Part shown: positions 1 through 6,413 of the stretch, in pieces
Layout of the letters: the number at the start of each line of letters is the position of its first letter
How positions within the stretch are numbered: position 1 is the first letter of the stretch
Assembly: GCF_005518285.1 (NCBI RefSeq)
Contig: NZ_SJDU01000057.1
Location: 1-9,513 of the forward strand
Length of the DNA stretch: 9,513 bases
From: Brachyspira catarrhinii
GTDB taxonomy: Bacteria > Spirochaetota > Brachyspiria > Brachyspirales > Brachyspiraceae
Direction of reading: 5' to 3'
Position numbers and translations under genes: made by a program
The notes under the pieces: model-generated
Database searches by the model: none
What the model was told of the DNA's origin: nothing
What the model saw: the letters and a program-made list of their open reading frames with translations, nothing else

Positions 1-485
1 ATCCGTTCTCCCGATTCCGTAAGAAATATCGTGTCTCCGCAAAATAAATGTCCGTCCGCATAATAACAGACTCCGCCTCTCGTATGTCCCGGGGTATGAA
101 TAACTTTAAACTCGATGTCTTTTAATTTGAAAGTATCGCCGTCTTTGAATTGTATTTCGGGAGCTTGGCATTTTATTCCTCCGCTGAAATATCCGCTTGC
201 GTTCAATTTTGTGTCGTTAAAAAAATCGTAATCCAAAGCATGAACGCAATGCTCTACTCCTTTATATTTTTCTCTTATATCATCGCTTCCAGATATATGG
301 TCAAAATGCCCGTGAGTGTAAATTACTCTTTTTAATTTTTTGCCTTCAAGCAATTTATCGTAATCTTCGTATCCGAAAGATAATTTAGCCATGTCGATAA
401 TCATAGCCTCGTCATCAACTGAAACTATATAAGAATTCATTCCGTAAACATTGATATTTATGCAGTCAATTTTTAATTCGCTCAT
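1..485 (-). CDS. MBL-fold metallo-hydrolase (glyoxalase II-like), 3' end cut by window edge
   Basis: Read on the minus strand from ATG at 485-483, preceded by GGAGA (495-491) five bases upstream. The first 161 residues are present and open to the window edge. The metallo-beta-lactamase zinc signature THGHFDH lies at residues 57-63 (H58, H60, D62, H63). HTPGHTRGG at 130-138 supplies the next metal histidine (H134), and CGDTIF at 149-154 supplies the bridging aspartate (D151). This spacing and the short TPGHTRGG-to-GDTIF stretch resemble the small glyoxalase II/YcbL-like hydrolases, typically just over 200 residues, so roughly the last quarter is probably missing. No signal peptide is visible, so a cytoplasmic enzyme is likely. 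The family covers thioester, lactone and phosphoester substrates; the substrate here cannot be told. It is divergent from rimP, with about 250 bases between the two starts. Confidence 0.9.
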   Translation of the reverse strand, partial: MSELKIDCININVYGMNSYIVSVDDEAMIIDMAKLSFGYEDYDKLLEGKKLKRVIYTHGHFDHISGSDDIREKYKGVEHCVHALDYDFFNDTKLNASGYFSGGIKCQAPEIQFKDGDTFKLKDIEFKVIHTPGHTRGGVCYYADGHLFCGDTIFLTESGER

Positions 486-569
486 TTTTATCTCCAATTA
501 TATTTTATTATTGTTATAATATATATTCAAATTATTTTACAATTTTTTAATTAAAAATCAATTTAATAC

Positions 570-597
570 TTGACAAAAATTATTTCTTGTGTATAAT
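570..597 (+). promoter_or_regulatory. Strong sigma70-type promoter for the rimP-nusA operon
   Basis: TTGACA at 570-575 and TATAAT at 592-597 are both perfect consensus hexamers, separated by 16 bases. Transcription should start near 604, giving a leader of roughly 130 bases before the chosen rimP start. The match to consensus is better than at any other promoter candidate in the window, which fits an operon of essential genes. Start site and activity are inferred from sequence only. Confidence 0.8.
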
Positions 598-626
598 TAA
601 ACTACTTTTAATGAAATGTTTATATT

Positions 627-677
627 AAGAGGGTTGGTTTTGTTTTCGCAAATCGGAAAAGCCAACGCTCTTTTTTT
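627..677 (+). terminator. Terminator-like hairpin in the rimP leader (putative attenuator)
   Basis: The outer arm AAGAG (627-631) pairs with CTCTT (668-672). After a G-G mismatch, GTTGG (633-637) pairs with CCAAC (662-666), and TTTT (638-641) can pair with AAAA (657-660) with one bulged G, closing a loop of about 15 bases. Seven T's (671-677) follow directly. This is the form of a Rho-independent terminator, yet it sits between the promoter at 570-597 and rimP. Transcripts stopping here would be about 75 nt long. It may be an attenuator of the operon, or the end of a small RNA. No antiterminator pairing was worked out. Confidence 0.65.
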
Positions 678-737
678 ATTCGTTAATTGTTTATTTTATT
701 GATTAATAAATTTGATAAAAATTTTGCGGTTATAAAA

Positions 738-1301
738 ATGAAAAATAATAAAATTAAACCTCAAAGAAAAAAAGAATACGGAAGAGGAGAAAATAAAGAT
801 AAAAATAAAAAATTAAAAAAATCTACAAATGAAAAAATTAATATTGTAGACGAAACGATTTTATTTGAAAAGAGTAAAGATATTTTGGAAAAAGAAAGTC
901 AAATATATTTGCTTAATCTTAAAGTTGGCGCTATAAAAGACAATAAAAAAGTTTATGCCGTGATTTTTAAGAAAAACGAAAGCGTATCTCATAGTCATTG
1001 TATCGAGGCTACGAGAGTAATTCAGTCGGTAATAAAATCTGCGGGATTTGACGAAGGCGATTATACTATTACGGTTTCGAGCGCGGGCTTTAGATGGAAA
1101 ATCGAAGAGAGATTCGAACTTTTTGAAAATATGCAAGTAAAAATTAAATATAGAATAAATAATAATGAAGAAGATAAAACTATAACGGAAAGCGGAATTT
1201 TGAAAGAAGTAAAAGAAGATTATATTATTTTTGAAAACGAAGATAAAGAATTAAAGAAAATTTTAAAAGAATATATTATAAAAGCGAGATTAAATTGTTA
1301 A
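738..1301 (+). CDS. rimP: Ribosome maturation factor RimP
   Basis: RimP binds the small ribosomal subunit and is needed for 30S maturation. The 187-residue product contains the family pattern: an N-terminal domain with an acidic/helical stretch (IEATRVIQSVIKSAGF) leading into YTITVSSAGFRWKIE, which corresponds to the conserved VSSPG...R segment, then a C-terminal small beta-barrel region (FENMQVKIKYR onward). The position directly upstream of nusA is the classic one. The start is uncertain. The frame is open from a TTG at 687, but that extension has no ribosome binding site and lies just after the leader hairpin, so ATG 738 is preferred; it too has only a weak upstream site. Residues 1 to about 33 are an unusual lysine/asparagine-rich tail absent from typical RimP of about 150-160 residues. 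Confidence 0.88.
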   Translation: MKNNKIKPQRKKEYGRGENKDKNKKLKKSTNEKINIVDETILFEKSKDILEKESQIYLLNLKVGAIKDNKKVYAVIFKKNESVSHSHCIEATRVIQSVIKSAGFDEGDYTITVSSAGFRWKIEERFELFENMQVKIKYRINNNEEDKTITESGILKEVKEDYIIFENEDKELKKILKEYIIKARLNC

Positions 1302-1354
1302 AAATATTATAAATAATTTTAAGAAAAATAAAAAATTAAAAACGGAGATAAAAA

Positions 1355-2830
1355 ATGTTTGAAAATGTAGGAACTTATTTACAAATGCTTGCCGATGAAA
1401 AAGATATTAGTATCGACCTTCTTAAAGAGGTTATATCGTCAACAATAATTTTGGCGTTGAAAAAGAAATACGGAAACGACACCAACTTTCACATCAATTT
1501 TGACGAAAAAAATAATCCGACAATTTATAGAGCGGTAATAGTTGTGGAAAATGTGGAAGACGAAAAAAAAGAAATTTCTTTGGAAGAGGCTAAAAAACTT
1601 GACGGCGATATTAATTTGGGAGACGAAGTTTTGATATTAGTCGACCAAATGGAAGAGTTTGGCAGAATCGAAAGCAATGTCGCAAGAACTACTTTCTTTC
1701 AAAAAATTTCGGAACTTGAAAAAAATATTATATATAACGAATTCAAAAGAAGAGAAAATCAAATTGTAAACGGATATTTTCAAAGGGAAAACAGAGGAAA
1801 TATTTATGTCAATTTGGGTAAAACCGAAGGCGTTTTATTAAAAAAAGACCAATCTCCGAGAGAGCATTATTCGGTTGGCGACAGAATAAGAGCTTATATT
1901 TACAGAGTGGAAAACGATAGAAGCGGACATCCGACTATTTATTTGACGAGAAGCAAAGGCGATTTCATAAAAAAACTTTTCGAGCTTGAAATTCCCGAAA
2001 TAGCGGACGGAACTATAGAAATAAAAAATATCGTTCGTCAGCCCGGACTAAAAATAAAAATGTCGGTAGTTTCAAATAAGCCCGAAGTGGACCCAGTCGG
2101 CGCTTGCATAGGGCAGAAAGGAATTCGCATTCAATCTATAATTAAAGAGATAGAAGGCGAAAAAATCGATGTAGTAAAATGGTCTAAAGATATAAGAGAA
2201 TATATAGCCGAAGCGATAGCTCCAGCGAAACCTATAAGAATAATAATTACCGAGCCAGAAGATAAAGAGGCAATGATTATAATTCCAGACGAACAATTAA
2301 CTCTCGCGCTCGGCAAAAGCGGTTATAATGTCAAACTTGCCTCTCAACTCACGGGATATAACTTCGACTTGAAAACGGAAACCGATATTAAAGAAAATCC
2401 AGAATTATTGAAAGATTTAGTTCCTTTAAGCCAAATATTTGCCGATAGTTCGGAAGAAGCGGGAGAAATGGAAGAAATCGTTCAAGAAGAAAGCGGCGAA
2501 CTTTCAAGCAATCTTTATTCGCTTTCGGGAATCGATAAAGAAGTCATAGAAACTTTGATTAATAATAATATCAATTCAATAGAAGAACTTTATCGAATGT
2601 CTGCCGAAGAAATTATTGAAAAAACCAATTTGGATAAAGAAATCGTTGACAATATAATAAACACTCTTAAAGAAATTGTTACAGTTGTGGAATCGGACGA
2701 AGAAGGTTACGAAACGACTGAAGAAGTTGTAGAAGAGATAGAAGTTTACGAATGTCCTAATTGCGGTTCTACGATAACTGAAGATATGACTAAATGTCCA
2801 AAATGCGGAGTGGAACTATCTTTTGAATAG
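1355..2830 (+). CDS. nusA: Transcription termination/antitermination factor NusA with C-terminal zinc ribbon
   Basis: NusA binds RNA polymerase and nascent RNA, modulating pausing, intrinsic termination and antitermination. ATG 1355 has GGAGA (1344-1348) upstream. The 491 residues run in the usual order: an RNAP-binding N-terminal domain (1 to about 125); an S1 domain (about 136-200); KH1 (about 205-280) with its GxxG loop IGQKG at 252-256; and KH2 (about 285-345) with LGKSG at 319-323 and the following NVKLASQLTG. A helix-hairpin-helix-like segment spans about 388-442. Then come an acidic linker (about 446-463) and a CxxC-x10-CxxC zinc ribbon (C467, C470, C481, C484). The ribbon is not part of the standard NusA architecture. 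The gene follows rimP after 53 bases and its end overlaps the downstream methyltransferase start. Confidence 0.96.
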   Translation: MFENVGTYLQMLADEKDISIDLLKEVISSTIILALKKKYGNDTNFHINFDEKNNPTIYRAVIVVENVEDEKKEISLEEAKKLDGDINLGDEVLILVDQMEEFGRIESNVARTTFFQKISELEKNIIYNEFKRRENQIVNGYFQRENRGNIYVNLGKTEGVLLKKDQSPREHYSVGDRIRAYIYRVENDRSGHPTIYLTRSKGDFIKKLFELEIPEIADGTIEIKNIVRQPGLKIKMSVVSNKPEVDPVGACIGQKGIRIQSIIKEIEGEKIDVVKWSKDIREYIAEAIAPAKPIRIIITEPEDKEAMIIIPDEQLTLALGKSGYNVKLASQLTGYNFDLKTETDIKENPELLKDLVPLSQIFADSSEEAGEMEEIVQEESGELSSNLYSLSGIDKEVIETLINNNINSIEELYRMSAEEIIEKTNLDKEIVDNIINTLKEIVTVVESDEEGYETTEEVVEEIEVYECPNCGSTITEDMTKCPKCGVELSFE

Positions 2831-3395
2831 AATAAATTTTAATAAAAATATATGTCCTCTATGCGAGACGGAAGTAAACGAAAATAATATAGTCGATATT
2901 GTCGAAAATATTTGGAAAGAAAGTAAAAATGTTTATCAATGTCCTAATTGCAAACTTTATTTTATAGATAAGCCTTCGCGGGAAGAAATGGAATTTTTAT
3001 ATAAAAGCGATTTCTATATAAAAAATAAAAGTCCCGTTTATAAATTCATTGACGATAAAATGAAATATGCGAGAGCTTTAAACAGATTTAATTATATAAA
3101 GAAATTTATTAAAAAATCTAATAATTTAAATGTTTTGGAAATAGGCGCGTCTAACGGACTTTTGCTTTCTCTTTTTAAAAAAGAAAATTTTAATGTTTTC
3201 GGTTATGAATTAAACGAGAGTGCAAGAAAAAACGCTTTTAAAAAATACGGCATAGAAATGAAAGAAGATTTTTTGAAAGATAAAGATATTAATAAAAATA
3301 AATACGATGTAGTTATAATGTCGCATATTTTGGAGCATTTTATAAATCCTAAATATATTTTAAATAATATTCATAATTTCATAGGGGGGGGGTAA
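2823..3395 (+). CDS. Zinc-finger SAM-dependent methyltransferase, N-terminal part; frame broken at a poly-G tract
   Basis: The product is the first 190 residues of a class I SAM-dependent methyltransferase. A zinc-binding head with C11, C14, C40 and C43 comes first. SAM-binding motif I follows (VLEIGASNG, about 104-112), then the acidic strand VFGYELN and the post-motif region YDVVIMSHILEHF. The frame stops at TAA immediately after nine G's (3384-3392). With seven or ten G's it would run on to 3754, giving 309 or 310 residues, close to the intact 300-residue paralogue next door. The start is a TTG overlapping the nusA stop by 8 bases, with GGAG at 2807-2810 and TGGA nearer; no suitable in-frame ATG exists, and the paralogue's N-terminus aligns here. 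Expression is probably coupled to nusA. The substrate is unknown; sugars or surface glycolipids are plausible for this type. Confidence 0.8.
   Translation: MNRINFNKNICPLCETEVNENNIVDIVENIWKESKNVYQCPNCKLYFIDKPSREEMEFLYKSDFYIKNKSPVYKFIDDKMKYARALNRFNYIKKFIKKSNNLNVLEIGASNGLLLSLFKKENFNVFGYELNESARKNAFKKYGIEMKEDFLKDKDINKNKYDVVIMSHILEHFINPKYILNNIHNFIGGG
3384..3392 (+). repeat. Nine-G homopolymer tract, candidate phase-variation switch
   Basis: Nine consecutive G's lie inside a methyltransferase gene in a very AT-rich region; no other G or C run in the window approaches this length. In the present state the frame reads Ile-Gly-Gly-Gly-stop. Eight G's also hit an early stop (TAG), while seven or ten G's open the frame through to 3754. 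This is the geometry of a slipped-strand contingency locus currently in the OFF state. A sequencing or assembly miscount at the homopolymer is the main alternative. Confidence 0.8.
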
Positions 3396-3457
3396 ATAGC
3401 CTCTTATTTATTGAAATTCCATATACTCCTAATTATAAAATAGTTTCAAAAGAAGAT

Positions 3458-3754
3458 ATGAAAATATTTTTTGAAACGGAACATACCGTTCATTTTAACG
3501 AAAAAAATATTTCTCTTTTAATCAAAGAATGCAATTTTAAGATTTTGGATATTTGCTACAGCGAATACAATATTATTGACAATTTGAAGAAAAATATATG
3601 GCTTGGCAAATTGGATTTCAAATCGTTAATTCCATTTTTGTATTTCATTTCTAAAATTTGTTTTAATCCAAATAACGCTTTTATAGATTATAAAATTTCT
3701 AATGATTTTAATTTTGGAAGAAATATAAGAATAATCGCCACAAAAGATAATTAA
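3458..3754 (+). CDS. C-terminal part of the frameshifted methyltransferase
   Basis: The ATG at 3458 lies inside an open frame that begins right at the G tract (GTA 3392) and reads VNSLLFIEIPYTP, matching the NGFIYIEVPNSP segment of the intact paralogue. The rest aligns with that paralogue too: HTVHFNEKNI corresponds to HTVNFNMDNL, and the ending FGRNIRIIA corresponds to FGENIRIIA. It therefore encodes the C-terminal third of the same protein as the 2823-3395 frame, displaced by one reading frame. It is unlikely to be an independent gene: ATG 3458 has no clear ribosome binding site, and the fragment lacks the SAM-binding motif. Treat the two frames as one phase-variable gene, or as a pseudogene if the tract is fixed. 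Confidence 0.75.
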   Translation: MKIFFETEHTVHFNEKNISLLIKECNFKILDICYSEYNIIDNLKKNIWLGKLDFKSLIPFLYFISKICFNPNNAFIDYKISNDFNFGRNIRIIATKDN

Positions 3755-3756
3755 TA

Positions 3757-3784
3757 TTGACATACGGTTTATGCGTTATAAAAT
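3757..3784 (+). promoter_or_regulatory. Promoter candidate for the second methyltransferase
   Basis: TTGACA at 3757-3762 is followed after 16 bases by TAAAAT (3779-3784), within the string TATAAAAT; TATAAA at 3777-3782 would give a 14-base spacer. It starts two bases after the upstream stop codon. It would let the intact paralogue be transcribed independently of the rimP-nusA transcript and of the G-tract state of its neighbour. Confidence 0.6.
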
Positions 3785-3817
3785 TAAATAAAAAATTTTA
3801 TAGGCGTAAAAAATAAT

Positions 3818-4720
3818 ATGATATGTAAAGTTTGCGGAAGCGATAAATATGATAAAATTGGCGAGATTAAAGGAATTTGGAAAGAAAATAAAAATGTTTA
3901 TCAATGCGAAAAATGTTTGCTATACTTTATCGAATCTCCAAGCGATGAAGAAATTTATTTATTATATAAAAACGAATATCATAGCGGAATAAAAAATAAA
4001 ATATTCGAGTTTGCAAAAAGCAAAATGAGATACGCGAGATGCTTAAATCAATTCAATTTTATAAAAAACGCCGTGAATTGCGATAATAAAAAAATATGCG
4101 AAATTGGAGCTTTTGACGGATTATTATTAAATATTTTTAAGAATAACGGATGCGAAGTATTCGGCTACGAACTTAACGATAATGCGAGAGAATACGCTAA
4201 AAAGAAATATAATATAGATTTGAAACCGAATTTTTTGGAAGACAATCAAAAATACGATATTATTATACTTTCGCATGTTATAGAACATTTTAAAGAGCCA
4301 AAAGAAATTCTATTAAAAATAAAATCGATGTTAAACGACAACGGATTTATTTATATAGAAGTTCCAAATTCTCCAATGATAAATCAATCGAAAAATCAAT
4401 GTTCCTATGAAACGCTTATTAAATATTTAACAACGACTCATACGGTTAATTTTAATATGGATAATTTAAAATGTTTTGCGGAAAATTGCGGTTTGAAAAT
4501 AATAAAATATCAATATAATAATTATAATGTAAATAAAAATAATGAAAAACTTCGTATAACTTTATTGGAAGGCGGACTTCCTTCAATAGATAATTTTTTT
4601 AATTTTTCAATATTCGCCTTGAAAACGGTTATTTTTCCAAAGTCCGTTTTTATAGATTATGACGACAATAAAGATATTTGGACTTTTGGAGAAAATATAA
4701 GAATAATCGCGGGAAATTAA
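3818..4720 (+). CDS. Zinc-finger class I SAM-dependent methyltransferase (intact paralogue)
   Basis: This 300-residue protein begins with a zinc-binding head (C3, C6, C30, C33; CxxC pairs 23 residues apart). It continues with SAM motif I KICEIGAFDG (92-101), the acidic ribose-contact strand VFGYELN (114-120), and a YDIIILSHVIEHF segment (146-158) typical of the Methyltransf_23-like group. A C-terminal domain has HTVNF (208-212) and the ending GENIRIIAGN. It is paralogous along its whole length to the broken gene just upstream. A stretch of 31 bases (3876-3906) is identical except for one base to 2911-2941, pointing to tandem duplication. It has no poly-G tract: the corresponding place reads LNDNGF. 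The ribosome binding site before ATG 3818 is weak. Acceptor unknown; related head-plus-Rossmann enzymes act on sugars and small metabolites. Confidence 0.85.
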   Translation: MICKVCGSDKYDKIGEIKGIWKENKNVYQCEKCLLYFIESPSDEEIYLLYKNEYHSGIKNKIFEFAKSKMRYARCLNQFNFIKNAVNCDNKKICEIGAFDGLLLNIFKNNGCEVFGYELNDNAREYAKKKYNIDLKPNFLEDNQKYDIIILSHVIEHFKEPKEILLKIKSMLNDNGFIYIEVPNSPMINQSKNQCSYETLIKYLTTTHTVNFNMDNLKCFAENCGLKIIKYQYNNYNVNKNNEKLRITLLEGGLPSIDNFFNFSIFALKTVIFPKSVFIDYDDNKDIWTFGENIRIIAGN

Positions 4721-4724
4721 TTTA

Positions 4725-4752
4725 TTGACATATCGATTATAAAATATATACT
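4725..4752 (+). promoter_or_regulatory. Promoter candidate for the oligopeptide-binding lipoprotein gene
   Basis: TTGACA at 4725-4730 and TATACT at 4747-4752 are separated by 16 bases. The segment lies four bases after the methyltransferase stop codon. It shares an ATTGACATA...TTATAAAAT pattern with the region 3756-3784 downstream of the first paralogue, so this promoter may have been carried in the duplicated unit. Confidence 0.6.
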
Positions 4753-4793
4753 TTCTATAAATGTTGAAATATAAAAATTTTATTTAATTTGAA

Positions 4794-4800
4794 AAAGGAG
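4794..4800 (+). promoter_or_regulatory. Ribosome binding site that fixes the oppA-like start
   Basis: AAAGGAG lies six bases before ATG 4807, making that ATG the start. A TTG at 4789 opens the same frame six codons earlier, but it sits upstream of this site, and the extra residues would add nothing useful to the signal peptide. Confidence 0.85.
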
Positions 4801-4806
4801 AATAAA

Positions 4807-6387
4807 ATGAATAGACTTATAAACATAATATTTGCATTCACGGTAATATTATCATGCGGTAATCCTAAAAATGATGATAATATAGTAATCTCTTTAGGCG
4901 GAGAAGTCGCAACTATAGACCCGCATTTAAATACCGCCAATATTGGAACGGTTTATATAAGGCATTTTTTTGAAGGATTAATGAAGAAAGATAAAGACGG
5001 TAAAATAGTTCCTGGTATGGCTGAAAGATACGATATAAGCGAAGACGGACTTATATATACTTTTTATTTGAGAACTAATGCAAAATGGAGCGATGGCAAA
5101 GATTTTACGGCGGACGATTTTTTATATAGTTATAGAAGATTTGTAGACCCTAACACTGCCTCTCCTTACGGACATTTGATGAAACCGATAAAAAATGCTT
5201 TGAAAATAACTAAAGGCGAAATTCCAATTGAAGAACTCGGTATAAAGAAAATAGACGATTACACATTGGAAATAACTTTAGAAAATCCTACGGCGTATTT
5301 CTTGGAACTTGCCGATATGTATTTGCCAGTAAGAAAAGATATTGTAGAAGAGTTTGGCGATGCTTGGGTATTGAATCCCGAAAGTTATATATGCAACGGT
5401 CCTTATAAAATGAAAGAGAGAGTTATTGACGATAGAATAGTTATGGAAATTAATACTAATTATTATGATAAAGATAAATTGGTAGCTAAAAATATAACTA
5501 TAAAAATGATTTCAGATAGAAATACGGCATTGGCGGGAATTAGAAATGGGGATATTCATTTTTCAAATTTAGTTCCTACGCAAGAATTGGAAGAACTTGA
5601 GAAAGAAAATTTAATAGTTATGAATCAAGCATACGGCACCGTATTCTTTGAAATAAATTTAACTAATAAAGCTTTTACAGATTCGAGAGTAAGAAAAGCT
5701 TTAGCGCTTGCAATAGACAGAAATTATTTAATTAATACGGTTAATAAATCTGTAGGCATACCCGCTGGAGCGTTTGTTCCTCCCTTGATAGACGATTATG
5801 AAGGCAAATTCAGGGCTAATGGCGGCAACTATATAAGCGTTGATGTTAATGATTATCAAAAAAATGTGGAAGAAGCTAAAAGATTAATGTCAGAAGCGGG
5901 CTATCCTAACGGAAAAAACTATCCCGTTATAGAAGTTTTGGTATCAAGCGAAGGAAATGTGGTTATGGTAGAAGCCATACAGCAGATGTGGAAAAATATT
6001 AATGTAGACGCTGTTATAATACCAAGAGAATGGTCGGTTATACTTCAAAGTTTTAGAGATTTAAGTTATCAAATGGTATTAAGCGGATGGACAGGAGATT
6101 ATAACGACCCTATGACTATGTTGGATTTATATTTAAGTTATGCTCCAAGTAACCCTGGATACAGTAATTACTCATATAATAATTTGCTTGAAGAAGCTCA
6201 AAAAACGGTTAATGCAAAAGACAGAATGCAAATGCTTCATAATGCGGAAGAAATACTTATGAACGATATGCCTATTATACCGATACATTATCGTTCAAAT
6301 CCATTAATGGTTTCTAAAAAATTAAGAGATTATAAGTTGGACCCTTTGTCAAAGTATAGATTTCATTATTCTTATTTAGTTAAATAA
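4807..6387 (+). CDS. Oligopeptide ABC transporter substrate-binding lipoprotein (OppA/DppA family)
   Basis: The 526-residue protein belongs to the SBP_bac_5 family, which captures peptides outside the inner membrane and delivers them to an ABC permease. Residues 1-16 are a lipoprotein signal peptide ending in the lipobox ILSC, so the mature protein should be lipidated at C17. Family features follow in order: TIDPHLNTA near the mature N-terminus; GLMKKDKDGKIVPGMAE; YTFYLRTNAKWSDGKDFTADDF, the strongly conserved signature region; FTDSRVRKALALAIDR; and GWTGDYNDPMTML, matching the GW..DYN.P motif of OppA. The length fits the family. No permease or ATPase genes are adjacent, so it is either an orphan receptor or serves transporter genes elsewhere. 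Specificity (oligo- versus dipeptide) is not decided by the sequence. Confidence 0.93.
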   Translation: MNRLINIIFAFTVILSCGNPKNDDNIVISLGGEVATIDPHLNTANIGTVYIRHFFEGLMKKDKDGKIVPGMAERYDISEDGLIYTFYLRTNAKWSDGKDFTADDFLYSYRRFVDPNTASPYGHLMKPIKNALKITKGEIPIEELGIKKIDDYTLEITLENPTAYFLELADMYLPVRKDIVEEFGDAWVLNPESYICNGPYKMKERVIDDRIVMEINTNYYDKDKLVAKNITIKMISDRNTALAGIRNGDIHFSNLVPTQELEELEKENLIVMNQAYGTVFFEINLTNKAFTDSRVRKALALAIDRNYLINTVNKSVGIPAGAFVPPLIDDYEGKFRANGGNYISVDVNDYQKNVEEAKRLMSEAGYPNGKNYPVIEVLVSSEGNVVMVEAIQQMWKNINVDAVIIPREWSVILQSFRDLSYQMVLSGWTGDYNDPMTMLDLYLSYAPSNPGYSNYSYNNLLEEAQKTVNAKDRMQMLHNAEEILMNDMPIIPIHYRSNPLMVSKKLRDYKLDPLSKYRFHYSYLVK

Positions 6388-6413
6388 TTAAGTAAATAAA
6401 ATAAAAGCATAAT

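Noticed and set aside
150..335. Plus-strand open frame of 61 codons
   Set aside because: It is antisense to the metallo-hydrolase, which has its zinc motifs intact; the frame has no recognisable features.
486..569. Minus-strand promoter for the metallo-hydrolase (for example TTGTAA then TATAAC, 18-base spacer)
   Set aside because: The region is almost pure A/T, so several equally poor matches exist and none stands out.
611..702. Short leader ORFs (ATG 611, 5 codons; ATG 616, 28 codons, spanning the hairpin)
   Set aside because: There is no ribosome binding site within the short predicted leader, and no run of regulatory codons to suggest peptide-based attenuation.
687..737. TTG-initiated 17-codon extension of rimP
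   Set aside because: It begins 10 bases after the leader hairpin, has no ribosome binding site, and adds residues unrelated to the RimP fold.
861..1136. Minus-strand open frame inside rimP
   Set aside because: It is a shadow of the RimP coding frame with no independent start signal or motif.
2072..2316. Two minus-strand open frames inside nusA
   Set aside because: They are antisense to the KH domain region of NusA, with low-complexity hydrophobic translations typical of shadows.
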